DNA of 64,000 bases from Thozetella sp. PMI_491 (lineage: Eukaryota > Ascomycota > Sordariomycetes > Chaetosphaeriales > Chaetosphaeriaceae): contig MU270026.1 in the NCBI GenBank assembly GCA_021432635.1, positions 186,001-250,000 on the forward strand, written 5' to 3'. Positions 10,103 to 21,598 of this stretch are shown here, piece after piece. Position numbers and translations under genes: made by a program. Position 1 is the first letter of the stretch; every line of letters starts with the position of its first letter. The notes below the pieces were generated by a model. It was given only the letters and a program-made list of their open reading frames with translations, did no database searches and had not been told where the DNA came from.

Positions 10103-12421
10103 CTAGTAAAAATCCGTGTTTTGCCCCACGCTAGTCCCCGCCCAGTCAATCTCACACTCCCTCATCCAGGGGCTAAGATCAAAGCTAGCTTCATTGCTGC
10201 CGAACGCAGTTCCAATCATATCCAAACTTACAGTAGGTGAACCAAACCCCCACACTTGTTGTGGCGTAGCGGTACTGTTGCGGAGGGGATGAAGCAAGGA
10301 AGGGGCACCTGTTAGGGGAGGCGGCGGCGCCCTACCTTCAGCATCGGTGATTACGACACTGGCGGCCCCAGTGTCGGCATCATAACCCAAGCCTAAGCTA
10401 TCATGTGGGCTAGCCGTCACCTGAACACTGCATTGGCTTCCCCCGCTAGCGCAGCTGTTGCTGTCGTCCACGAACCGAGCCTGGCGTACGAAGCTGTGTA
10501 CTCCGAGGCGCTGTGAGTCTTTGGCCGCCCGTGACAGCCGGCTAGGCAGGTTGTCCTCGGAATCTGACGAAGTGCTGCTGGGGTCGTGGCCATTTTGCTC
10601 TCGAATCCTAGCAGATAAAAGCTTCTCCAAACTGGTAAGAATGCTAGTCGTGATTGGGGCCTCCGAGAAAAATCTCCTCAGGAAGGCAACACATATATTC
10701 GCTTGGTTTATCGCATCGTTTGCGGTGATGAAATTTGCCGTAGAGCGCGAGCTTGACATGAAGAGAACGATGCGAGCGGCATGATAAGCGCAGACGGCGG
10801 TGTCATACTCCATTATTTCGCCGTCGGGGCTTCGATGATCAATGTCTGCTATGATCTGAATGATGGACGTTGCATGCTCGAGACAGATGTTTGCGGAGTT
10901 GGACAGGTACTCGGGCTCCATAGCCTCCAGAACTGCGTCTGGCGCTGCTTCTTGGTAGCCGCGCAGAAGCAGCCGGTAGAGGTCACAGTTGCATTGGTGC
11001 CACGAAAGATGCGCTGCCCGGTACCGGGGCCGCCACCTGGATTGTACATTTCTGAGACTTCCTAGGTGATATAGTCGCGATCCTGGCGTCTCCGCACGAA
11101 GCCGAAGCAAACTCTTCCGGAAGTCTTCTATAAGGTTTGCAAGCTGAGGGACGGCTTGCGCAGCCAGCGAAGCCTGTCGCATCAGCCGCAAGACGTCGCG
11201 GCGCATTATCATCAGCCGGATATTGAAAGCGAGCAAGCCCCCTTCTTCATCTTCGACGCTTGGGTAGGACTGAGGACTTGACTCGTAAGGCTGGTAGGAA
11301 CCGAATTCCTCTTCCGCTGCGGGCAGGCTGAGATAGATGGTCTCGTACGTGCATAGCTCGAACTCGCGGAGGCCAACCGCAAAGCTAAAGCACATTAGCA
11401 TTACTGACCACATTAATCGGCGACGTATTTCCTGCGCTAGGGGTGTGATATCGGTCTTTTCAAAGTTCAGGCGCAGCGCTGTAGCAGATCGCGCAGCGAT
11501 CGAGGCTAGCATGAAAGCTCGTTGAAATCTACCAACACTGAGATGAAATTGTATGACTAGGAGTAGTGCCTGTAGCTTGAAGATGGTAGGGTGTTCAATG
11601 TTGGCCCATATGTCGTTTTCAGCCTGTTGAATCCAGCTGTCTGCTCTGCCGGGATAATACTGGCCCAGTCGCAGCTTTAGAGAAGTGATGGCACAAACTC
11701 CTAGTGTAAGGGTCCGATCTAACGTGTTCTCAAGGGCACGACGGGTGACGGAGCCTTCGTGCAAAAAGCTTAATGCCATTATCGGGTGCAGGCGAAGAAA
11801 GAAATTGTCCAACAGAGCCAGCAGCTCATCGGCATCGGGGAGTGGTGAGCTGGCCAAGATTGTCAGCAGCAGAAAGAGGGAGAGGACAGCGGTAGCGTAC
11901 TTGTGGCAGCTGTTCGATGCTAGAGATTCTGGCATGCTCATCTCGCTGTCAACGCCGGCGCTGTTTATCAACAGTCCCTCCTCTGGCGTCCGAGCTGGCG
12001 CGCCCGACGAGGGTGACGACTCGGCCGCCAGCTCTTTCAATGGACGCTTAGTTTCAGGGTAAACGCACTGCTTCCCCCTGCGTCGACACGAGGAGCATTC
12101 TGGGTCGCCACCGGAACACTTGCTCTTTTGTGCTCGGCATTCGACACAGGCTCGCCTCCCACGTCGCCGTAATAGATGCGAGTGCTCAATGTTGGTGCTA
12201 GGGGAGAGCGCATCGACTTCACCAAATGAACAGGCGAACTTCAAACGACGGCAGTTGGCGCATTCTGGTGATCCGCCATCACACCTGACCTAGGAGTATT
12301 CAGGGAGAGTCAGCTTTTGGGCTAATAACCGTCTTGAGTTAAAGGATGATACCTTACGAGCACGGCATTGTCGACAGGTCTTCCTGGCCTGCCGGCTTTT
12401 TGCTGCTTCTGTCGATTGCAT
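10103..12421 (-). CDS. Transcription factor with two tandem Zn2Cys6 clusters
   Basis: A fungal nuclear regulator. Exon 1 is 12421-12353, a 63-nt intron covers 12352-12290 and exon 2 is 12289-10103. Splicing joins TCRQCRARK to VRCDGGSPEC, completing a first zinc cluster at residues 16-43. A second, ACVECRAQKSKC with C88, C91 and C98, follows at residues 71-98. Both have exactly the spacing CX2CX6CX6CX2CX6C, and most fungal factors have only one. A fungal-specific regulatory region follows (LDNFFLRLHPI, then helices with ARSATALRLN and EIRRRLMWSVMLM). A hydrophobic stretch at 11900-11850 is probably a 51-nt in-frame intron (GTACGC, CTGAC branch, CCAG), so the product is 734 or 751 residues. It lies directly after the sulfatase and transporter genes whose promoters carry CGG repeats, so it may control that block; this is inference. 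Confidence 0.85.
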
Positions 12422-12807
12422 CTCCTGGTCAGCGCTCTCAGTCGCCTTGGGGAAGTTGAAAGAAGTGGAGAAATTGGGCTCGGGTGTAGACTTGACCTTG
12501 CCTGTTACCCCTCCTCGTGGGGATGTGGACCCGAACTAACCGATCTGTCTACCAGCCGTGTTTTCTGAGACACTGACTCGTACGCTAAGCCGACGGCTCG
12601 GAGCTCTCGAGTGTAGTTAAACCTGGAAAATTAGTATCTAGCCATATTCCATACTCCTACCACGACACTAGTAACTACGGGAAGTAGCATACTAACATTT
12701 GCGGCTATTCTTCGCTCCTTCTGAACGTCACTTTGCCATGTCTCTGAACGTTTATAATTGATTCCTTGCCCCGTTTCCCGGCTGTTGAGGATATGAATAT
12801 CAACATG
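12422..12807. other. Spacer between the two regulators
   Basis: 386 bp serve as promoter of the tandem-cluster regulator and 3' flank of the next one. No gene or clear motif is seen. Confidence 0.4.
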
Positions 12808-14750
12808 TTACGCAAATGAGATCCAGATTTGGTTCTCGCTCATCACCCTGCAGATATCCCAAGGTCCAGATTCAGACAAGTCGAACCCGGCTTCTCCTTG
12901 AGAAGCCCAAATACGCTGTAGCAGATTCGAGGTCTGATGTATGTTTCCCAGGCCGATAGCTGCAAACATGTGATCGAGTCGCTCCAATAGGAACGACTTC
13001 TGGTCGACGTCAGTGACCACAGACCCGACGACTGCGATCGGCCAGCACAAGCTGGTGTTGATTCTAAGAGTCGGCGACAGCCGCGCCAGGGCTAATAGCG
13101 CGTCAGATGTGGCCTGTTTTATCATCGCTTGCTGCATGTTATCACCGGGATCGCTTGCGGTGTTGACGTTGGACACGGGTATTGGACGGGATAGTGGATG
13201 CAGTGCTGTGTGCAAATATACCAGCATCGCGTGCTGATATACTGTACCCGCCAACATGACATCTTCGCCGACCATGGGGTTGGGCGTCCACGCTAATATC
13301 TGGGTACGCAGGCTGGCAAAGAGTGCAAAGTCGTTGGCAGTTGGGCCGGCTCCCGGCACGTCTTGGTTGGTCATGAGCCGTCGGCCGAGATCGAAGATTG
13401 AGGGAATGAGGAGGATAAGCTCCAGCCAGCAGCCGCACATGTTGCCAATGTACTGTGATGTGGCGAGGTCCCTGGCCAGCTTGTCCAGTTTCTCACAGAG
13501 AAACAGCTGGGGGCTCAGGCGTGCGTCGATGGAGACCATGCTAAGGTTGGCAGTGTATACATAGTATTCGATGAGAAACTCCCGAAGGCTTTTGGGGATA
13601 GGACTGCTAGGCTCGAGGCACGGGAGGAGAAGCGGGTGCGCAGCCATGAGATGGTCGAAGATGGAACCATTCACATCACCTTTGGCGGTCTAAGCGGCGT
13701 TAGCACTACGACTGGAGAGAATAAGGGCAGGGACTAAAGTTGGCCTGGGGTGTGGGTAAACTAGCCTCGACGAAACACATAATCAGGGCGCCTACGCCAA
13801 GGACTAGGGACTTGTCGATCCCCTGGCTGCCGATGTAGCTGTTGATGGTCTCCTGGAAAAGCCTAAGCGACCGGTGGTAGTACTGCCCAGCGACCTGGTC
13901 CGTTTCGGTGCTCTTGAGAGCTCTTGATGCGCGATGTACAGCGCTTTGGGTGAGAATCAGCTGGAGGACAAGGTCGCTGCTGAAGGCCAGAGGGATGAGC
14001 TGGGTCATGAAGGGATTGTCCAGCGTCGATCCATTGGCCATGCTGGTGGTAGTGACACCTATGTAGTGGCTGAGGAGTTCGTACGAGGTACTGCCGCTCT
14101 GGCCAGGGAGAAAGCTAAGCTGGCGAGGGACCATCTCCAGCAGAGAAATCGACCCCCCGAGCGGCTCTAGACCGAAAGAGCCGGATAGCAAGGTCTCTTC
14201 GGTCGCAGCAGGCAGCTCGACAAGGTCTAAGATATCACCGCCACGGTTGACGGCCTGGACGCCGCCATCCGAGACGGTGGAGCTACCCGATCCGGACTTG
14301 GATGGGCTTGGGCTTGGTGGAGGTGAAGCTGTGCTGTCAGGCGAGCTCGCCGAGTGAACGGCTACGGGACGTGCCTCGGGACTATCCAAGCTGCCAGACC
14401 TGGGTTCGTCTAGGTAGGCGTGGGATGAACCCCCCGCGGGGGTAGGATGCAAATGGCTCGCTGCAGGTCCGGAGCGGCGCGGCGGGCCGGATACAGAGTG
14501 GGAGGATGCCATTTTCTGGACCCCTTCGCCCGAATGGGGCCAGCGGCACTCCAGCTCATTTCTCTCGCACCCCCGGCAGCGCGGCTTCGTCTCGTCGCAC
14601 TTCTTCTTGCGCGTCCGGCAGGTGAAGCAACCTGGGATAGTCAATCCCTGCCGCAAAGCAGAAGCTCAGGCCCGGCAGAAGGACCGGAGGCGGGGGGTGG
14701 GCCATCTTACCGGTGCGAACGCGGAAGATGCGGCGCGGCGCGGAGGCCAT
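12808..14750 (-). CDS. Zn2Cys6 transcription factor
   Basis: A fungal binuclear-zinc-cluster regulator. Exon 1 (14750-14711) encodes MASAPRRIFRVRT; a 79-nt intron (14710-14632) joins it to GCFTCRTRKKKCDETKPRC, giving the standard cluster with the basic RTRKKK segment and ERNELECRWP. A Ser/Pro-rich linker follows, then a fungal-specific regulatory domain (LLSHYIGVTTTSMANG, FSSDLVLQLILTQSAVHRAS, and later AAHPLLLPCLEP and CGCWLELILLIPSIFDLG). A second intron near 13761-13680 is needed to pass stops. The frame works with donor GTTTAC and acceptor AAAG, giving 593 residues, but this splice is weak and alternatives exist. An upstream Met at 14768 is also possible. The gene is tandem with the preceding regulator on the same strand; whether it serves the same pathway is unknown. 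Confidence 0.8.
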
Positions 14751-15537
14751 TATGGAGATGCCATGCACATCTCCGTGCGCTGCTTTCGGTTACCGAACTA
14801 GCTCAGCGACCGTGTTTACCGCGCAGAGACCGACACACTCAGCCTGGGGAAGCTGGCAGGGCTTCTTGAGCGCGATCTGCACGGCGAATCAGGTCCGGGA
14901 AGAAGATTCAGAACTGGGGCCGGGCACGCGAGACGTTGAGGTGGAGAACGATGCCGGCGTCTGGATACATATTCACGCGACGACAAAGATACACTCTTTA
15001 GCGGGAGGCGATAACGGCACCTAGCAGGTCTGATAGTGAGGGGACACCAATGTGGGCTGCGGACCGCGGTGTGGGGACCTCGAATGACTCGGAGGTTGGG
15101 CGGTATCCACTCTCGGCCAACTCCCGCTGTTCTTCGCATCGGCGATTACTGGTCCTTAGACCCAAACGAACGTCTCCCAATTATTCGCTATATTCTACTG
15201 CTCATCCCACAGTCATAATTGCGCTTCATTCCGTCCCAAGCATCCCATGAGAGCCTGTACAACACGAACATGACGATCCGCCTAGACGGAACCGCAAACG
15301 TGTAGAACTACCCCTTGACTAGTAGCAATATTCAAGGTTCCTGAATAGCAGTATCTACTCACCATTTTAGGCACCAGCAGTCGTATTCAGTATTATGTTT
15401 ATTACACCTAAGTTTATAATTATTCATAGGCATGTTGACGGCACAATACTACCTAATTTACATCCAGAAAGTGCATCTTGTATGCCAACCTAGCGACCTG
15501 TTAGGCAACCTTCACGTGACAATAACGATAAAATGCC
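14751..15537. other. Intergenic, promoter of the Zn2Cys6 gene
   Basis: About 790 bp. ORFs overlapping this stretch on both strands have no family-like sequence. Nothing else was seen. Confidence 0.4.
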
Positions 15538-16092
15538 ATGGTGCTAAACGGAGCAAGGGGCTGTATTAATACTCTCCAGCACCAGGCTCTGGTGGGGTAC
15601 TCAACTTCCCACTACCAAGGGCCACCTAACATGCCCAACGTCGCATGCTTGCCGCCAATACCACCGACATTCGGCTATAACAACCCCGTCACAGGCCAGC
15701 ACAGCGGGATGATGGCTTCCTTCGAGAGCTCTTTCCTGCTGTGCCCTGCCGCACCTCAGGGAACATCGGACCGCCCTCGTTTCCCGGTAACCCGAAAGCC
15801 ACGCGGCAACGATCCGTGGCAGCAGATGGAGTACGAGCGTTTTTGGAGTGGCGCAAAGCCAACGAGCCCGGGTATCATATGGGCTGCAAGATGCGCCAGG
15901 CTCAGCGGGTTATTCGCTAGCACCAGCACCAGCACCAGCACAGCAGTACTGCATCGAAGGCAATCGTAGAGCAAGCTGATGCCGCAGTCAGTCCTGCTAC
16001 CGCGGCCGCGCACGCTCAGCGGAATGCTAGGACTTCTGGAGGAAGCCGGCTAGCTAGCTTTACCCCAAGTCGTCAAGGTAGTCGACATAATT
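15538..16092 (+). pseudogene. Frameshifted relic of an unknown Gln/His-containing protein
   Basis: An ORF from 15538 reads sensibly to about 15840 (ATG at 15538 or 15630; for example NPVTGQHSGMMASFESS). At a T run near 15839-15843 the plausible protein continues in another frame as LEWRKANEPGYHMGCKM, then hits a stop, passes a CAC/CAG microsatellite (15921-15940) and continues as VEQADAAVSPATAAAHAQRN to a stop near 16092. The shift plus an in-frame stop mark it as decayed, or as carrying sequencing errors at the T run. I do not recognise the family. It sits at the edge of the repeat-rich block. Confidence 0.35.
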
Positions 16093-16320
16093 AAAGTAGT
16101 TGGAGCAGGCTCGCTATTAGTTGAAGCAGCTTCGCTAGTTGTCAACATGGTTAAAGCATAGTTACTCATAAGTAGCCAAAGTAGTCGAAGCAGGCTCGCC
16201 TTTAGTTAAAGCAGGGTCACCAGTGGTCAAAGTGGCTGAAGGAGTTTCACGGGTGGCCGAAGTGTTTGGCCAGTGGTCAAAGCAGGTTCGCCAATAGTCG
16301 ACGTGGTTGAAGCAGATTAG
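16075..16320. repeat. Degenerate minisatellite (AGTTGAAGCAGG-CTCGC type)
   Basis: Diverged units of roughly 20-40 bp built from motifs such as TAGTCGAAGCAGGCTCGCC, TAGTTAAAGCAGGGTCACC and GTGGTCAAAGCAGGTTCGCC follow one another. The differences are largely C/T and A/G. No coding capacity is seen. Confidence 0.6.
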
Positions 16321-16650
16321 ATCAAATATTACCATAAGAGGTCTAAATGATTTGAAATATAAGGCCCTATTTGTACAGCTTGCCCACTATTCTCAGTGCT
16401 AGATGACCCTGGCAGCTACCCCTGGCTGCTCCCTGGCTAGCTATATAGAATAGTAGAGCTCCCTCTCTACTATTAGATAGCTCTACAGAGCAATTTCCTT
16501 TTTTATGCCGAGAGATCTCAGCTCACGTAGTTGCGCCACACCTATTTTGCTCGTAATATATGTGTCCCATATTTACACCAGAGCAGAGCCGAAGCCGGAT
16601 ACCGAAGCCAGCCCTACATACGTTTCCCGCCTTAGACCTCCACTGTTCAA

Positions 16651-16803
16651 GGCGGACCTGCATGGAGGTAATCCAAGACATCGAAGTCTATGGCGGATCT
16701 GCACGGAAGTAATCTGAGACATCGAAGTCTAAGGCGGACTTGCACGGTAATCTGAGACGTCAAAGTCTACGGCGGACCTGCAATCTGAGACATCAAAATC
16801 TAG
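16651..16803. repeat. Tandem repeat, about 41-bp unit (GGCGGACCTGCA...GAAGTCTA)
   Basis: Units begin with GGCGGA at 16651, 16692, 16733 and 16771 (spacing 41, 41 and 38). Each contains TCTGAGACATCGAAGTCTA or a close variant. The last copy is partial. Confidence 0.75.
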
Positions 16804-17091
16804 GCCCTGGGACATTCGAATCCGGAATAATGCCATCATGGGATGCCTCTTACGATACCCCATACGACAGACTCGATCAGGCCTGTAGGATAGATAGCTC
16901 AAGCCCTCTGCCAATGCCTGAAGAATTAAAGACATGGGAGCCTACTCCGGGATCCGAATAGCAGATTGGTCTGGGGGAATGGCATTGCCTTACAACTGAT
17001 CCTTAGTCTTGGCTGGTAGCAAAGAAGTAATATAGGGGCGTCTAATTATTGACTGCTATGCCTCTGCCGCAGTTGGGGCTGATTCAGTGTT

Positions 17092-17159
17092 GGGGTAGCC
17101 TGATCTTTGGGGTGGCCTGATCTGCGGGGTGGCCTGAGCTGCGGGGTGGCCTGAGCTTT
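17092..17159. repeat. Four 17-bp tandem repeats GGGGTGGCCTGATCTGC
   Basis: Four exact-length units at 17092, 17109, 17126 and 17143 differ only at a few positions. They are embedded in a short minus-strand ORF that has no other support. Confidence 0.8.
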
Positions 17160-17165
17160 AGGTTT

Positions 17166-18158
17166 GTCTCTGGTAATGATTATGGATTGGCTCGATGGGT
17201 ATGGCGGTGGGGCTGCCTCCGCGCAGAGAGACAAGCAGCCGCTAACCAAGGGGAGATGGTTCTAATCTTTCTTGCCCATTTCAGAATCTTGCGTCAAGGC
17301 GAGCCTACAGAGGTTAGCCACAGTACCAATGATATAGTTCCCCTACCTATAACTATGCTTCACTAGTTTCGTTACATTGTAACCTCTGCACTGCTGGAGT
17401 ATAGTGCCTACTCGCTGTAGCACAAAGGCAGAATCGGTCAGCAGGAGACGTGAAGGAAATATTACTATATAGACAATGCCTTTCTTAAAGAGACTTAGCG
17501 TAGTATGCAGAACTTCCAAGATGGGCCTCTGTGCAGCTTCATCTATAGCCCATCCACAGTCACATACCTGTATAGTACGATGGCTCCAGAAGCGGCTAGT
17601 TAGGGGTTGGGGGGGGAGGGCGCCACTATCGTCATGTTGAGACCCGGCCGATAGGGATCCTGATTCTTTGCATCACGGTTTCCACTCAGGCCGTCTCAAT
17701 GCCCTTTCCCTAGTCACATTCTGCTGACATGTCGCGCCTCCAACCGGGAATGACAGCTCTCGCTCCGCAAAGCTAGCAAATACCTAGCTAGAGCTTTCCT
17801 ACTCAATTCAACGTTGATCGTACTGGCACACAGCGAGAAGTGTCCCGGGGTGAACCTAGATTTCGATCCTGGCTCTTGAGGCGTCAGCCTAATGCCGGTG
17901 CCGTGCTCTTCGGTCCCGGCGAGGCTCACCCAGACCGCGCCACGTACTTCTCGACACATTGCTAGCTAGCGCGATGAGAGGGAAAAGCGACGAGACTGAA
18001 AAAGCGCGTACAAAGGGAATCGGACGTGTAGGTCCCCGCATTCTGGTTTCGCCCGAAAAACCACGCTTATTTGCTGTGCTGGCAGTGTAGATCTTACAAT
18101 TATACTGCACCTAATAGCTACGGTATTGTTAAATACAGTTAAAATAGTTAAATTCGGT
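17166..18158. other. Gene-free flank left of the AT-rich element
   Basis: About 1 kb of sequence with rising A+T towards the transposon. Short ORFs here look spurious. I see no gene. Confidence 0.4.
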
Positions 18159-18166
18159 TTTATTAA

Positions 18167-18256
18167 GGGAATTACTAGGGACGCATAACGAATTACTACA
18201 GACGCATGATCTTACAGACGCATAACGGTTTTACCGCTTCTTATTGGCCTAAATTT
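18167..18256. repeat. Left terminal inverted repeat
   Basis: Begins GGGAATTACTAGGGACGCAT and ends near TTATTGGCCTAAATTT. It contains three GACGCAT words as subterminal repeats. It matches the reverse complement of 21501-21590 apart from about six transitions. Confidence 0.85.
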
Positions 18257-21200
18257 TCAGTGCCTATAACTACTTGCCCTATAAAGGCGGTGAGTAAAAC
18301 TCACTAATAATAGCCCTCTCTTACACTAGTAATCCTTAGATAGGTAGCTGAGTATCTTGTTGAGATTTTATAATAGCTGTTATAGAAAGTGAGTATATTA
18401 AGCCTATAAAGTATAACGACTGTTATATAAAGTGCTAGAGATGCTTAATATATTACTAGCTATTATTTATATAGCTATAATAATTATAGCTAATACTAAG
18501 GTCTCTTGTTATTATTATTTATCTACTCTTACTAGCTTCTCAGCCTTTAAATGCTTAGCTAAGTCTTTTAACTACTTATATATACCCTAGTTATTACCCT
18601 AGTACCTAGGGTAGCTAGTACTTATTAACTACTTTAATACTATAATACTTCTCCTCCTTCTAATAACTAGCTGCCCTAAGCTTTTTCAAGCTTTAATTAG
18701 GTAAGTATAGCCTTATTCTGGCTTTTTAAAGGTTAGCTATAATAGCTAGTTAACTAGCTATTATTTTAGGTTAATAACTAGCTTTAATTACCTATATATA
18801 GTTAGACTAGTAGAGGCTATATATTATTACTTAGCTTGTTATATAGTAATATAATAATCTTTAGGTTATAAATCTACTGATAAAGATCTTTAAAGGTTAG
18901 CTTATAGATATATTATTATAGATAAACGTCTTACTTAATAAAGACATTTTTAGTCTTTAAGACCTTATAGATCTTATAATAGTAAGGTATGCCTAGCTAG
19001 ATAAAAATAAAGTAATTGTTATTATAAAAGCTGATTAGTTATAGCTTAAGATTTTTAACTAATAGAATTACTATCTTTGCCTTATAATATAGTATAATAA
19101 TAAGTTAAAGATCCTTTTTAAATACTATTATCTGTAATTTATCTAGGTATTCCAACCTAGGTCTTAAATACTTATAAGAAAAAAGTACCTTGTCTTATAT
19201 ATAAGTATAGATAAAATCCTTCTCTTAATTACTAAGTATTTCTTTAATAGCTTTAACTAGTTAATATAAGTAGTTTATACTATTTAAGAGGTAGTTTTTA
19301 ATATTATTATTACTTATCTCTATCCTAGATATAACCTAAATACTAAAGTTTTAATACCTTTAAATATAATACTAGGCCTACTAGGCTTATATACTTATAT
19401 ATATCTAATAAAGATATATAAAAATAACTCTTTAGTTATTAAATTCCTTATAAATATTAGCCTAAGCCTCTTTATACTTCTCTTTAGTCTTAGCAAATAT
19501 AACAAACTTTTAAAGTATTAATACCCCCTTATAATTATAAGTAATTAGCCCTAAAAAGGTTTTATCTAGCTTTTTAATATTTTAGATTATATCTTTATTA
19601 TTAAAATTAAGTAAGACCTAGACTTCTTTATTACTACTGTTAATATTATTATTATTTAAAGTAAAAAGTTGTTTCTACTTTCTTTTTAACTAGAGAAAAA
19701 TATTTAAATTAATATAGTAGATATATAGCTATTATTATATATCTAGAAAAGCAGCTCTAAAAGCCTTTTTTATCTATATATTAAAGTTAGTAATTACTAT
19801 ATTAAGAAGTTAAATCTTATACTAATTAGTTAGTTTTTAAACAGTATTAGCTAGAAATTAAAACCCTTTAAGCCTCTTATTATTAATTATGCTAAATATA
19901 GTATTAAAAATAGTTTTTAGATAGGTCTAGCTAGTCACTTAAAACAAAGGAAGCTTATAATAGTTAGTATTATAAGTATTATTAAAACTTATTACCTTAA
20001 AAAACTGCTTTTATAGTTATATATAAGAAGGATAGGTCTATATAAGTCCTAATAGATAGTTTAAATTATTATCAGCCTATTTTATAATATAGGGAATCTT
20101 TTTATTATTAAATAACTTAATTAAAATAATAATAAAGCTATAATTATTAAGCTTTTCCTAGTTGTTTTTTACCCTAGTATTATAAATATCTTTCTTAGTT
20201 AAAACTAATTTAAGGTACTACTTAGTAATAATTACCTAGATGTTATATACTTAGATATTTATTTATTAACTTATTAACTTAATTAACTCTTTAATAAAGT
20301 TAATAAGCCTTTTATAAATAGAATATGTAAATAAATTAATATTAAGTATATAATTATATTAAAGGTGCTTTAAGTTAATATATTTCTAAAGAAGCTATCT
20401 GCCTTTCTTAAGGGCTTTAGTAATAACTTTTTACTTATAGTTATACTTCTAAGGCTTTTAATTCTAGAGTTTTTCCCTCTTATTAGGCTAGGGTGTTTTA
20501 TAGTGGTTATATTAAAAAGTATATTGTATTACTTAACTATTTTAGGTATAACTATTATATCTACTAATAATAAATCTATTAACTTTATTAAAAGTATTAA
20601 CTATATTAAAAAGCTCTTCTATAAAAACAGCTAGTTTATCTAGTATAAGTAGGTTTAAAATCAGAGATATAACTAATTTATTAAACTCTAACCCTAATAT
20701 ATAACTACCTTACTTTATTAATAGGCCTAAATATAAAGGTAGGGCTTCCCCTAAAGGGGGGGAGATTAAATCTTAAAGTAGAGAATATCCCTATCTCTCC
20801 TACTAGTAATAAACTTATTTATATAATTATATAAGGTTAAAGATAAGTTATTAATCTATATTAATTACCTCTTAGACAAGTTTTAAGGTAGAGGTAAATT
20901 AAGCCTAGGATAATATAGCTAAAGTTATAATAGGTAATAACTAGAAAGTAGCTTAATTTTAAAGATAGGTAATTTTAATAGACTTAGGGCTTAGGATAAA
21001 AATATAAATATAATTTTATTTTACTTATTAGGGATATTTAGTAAATCAATCTAGTAGATAGATCTTTAAATCACTCTTAATAGTCTATAAAGGGTTATTA
21101 AACACTTTATTATATAGGTAGGAAATAGTTATAAAGTATTTTAAAAACATAGAAAAAAGGTTTAGTATAGTATTATTATTACTAACACTATAGTAGAGAC

Positions 21201-21500
21201 TAACACTAGTTCCTAAGGTATTAATGATATCTGACAAACTAAGGGAGCTAGGTATTAGGTTTTAGTGTTATTATTTAGGAGGCGGCTGTTTTAAATGAGT
21301 TATAGTATTAAAGCGTTGCCGCTGTTAGCTTTTGATCGGGCGAATAGGGATAGGTATTAGGTTGTTATTATTATAGTTTAACTAAAGCTTTTTAAAGAGG
21401 TAATAAGACGTGTTTGTATTAGCTTAATTAAAGAAAAACAGCTAAAATAGCTTGGGGTATTTTGGCAGAATTTTAAGTGTGGTATATGTATTAATATTAA

Positions 21501-21590
21501 AAATTTGGGCCAATAAGAAGCGGTAAAACCGTCATGCGTCCGTAAGATCATGCGTCCGTAGCAATTTGTTATGCGTCCCTAGTAATTCCC
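21501..21590. repeat. Right terminal inverted repeat
   Basis: Reverse-complement partner of the left terminus, with ATGCGTC words in place of GACGCAT. It retains more C/G at the variable positions than the left copy. Confidence 0.85.
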
Positions 21591-21598
21591 TTTATTAA

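Larger units (their letters stand above)
18167..21590. mobile_element. RIP-degraded DNA transposon with 90-bp terminal inverted repeats
   Basis: A 3424-bp element flanked by TTTATTAA at both ends (18159-18166 and 21591-21598), an 8-bp target duplication that fits the hAT pattern nTnnnnAn. If AA is counted into the terminal repeat instead, a shorter duplication is possible. The termini, 18167-18256 and 21501-21590, are inverted repeats that differ at about six positions, all transitions. The interior is extremely AT-rich, dominated by TA and CTAG/TAGTT words, with stops in every frame, so no transposase can be read. This is the signature of repeat-induced point mutation. Size, TIRs and TSD suggest a class II element, hAT or Mutator-like. 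It is non-autonomous now. Confidence 0.8.

Noticed and set aside
16651-17159. CRISPR-like arrays
   Set aside because: Units are contiguous minisatellites without unique spacers, and the genome is fungal.
18167-21590. Genes inside the AT-rich element
   Set aside because: All frames are filled with stops; no ORF of useful length or motif remains.
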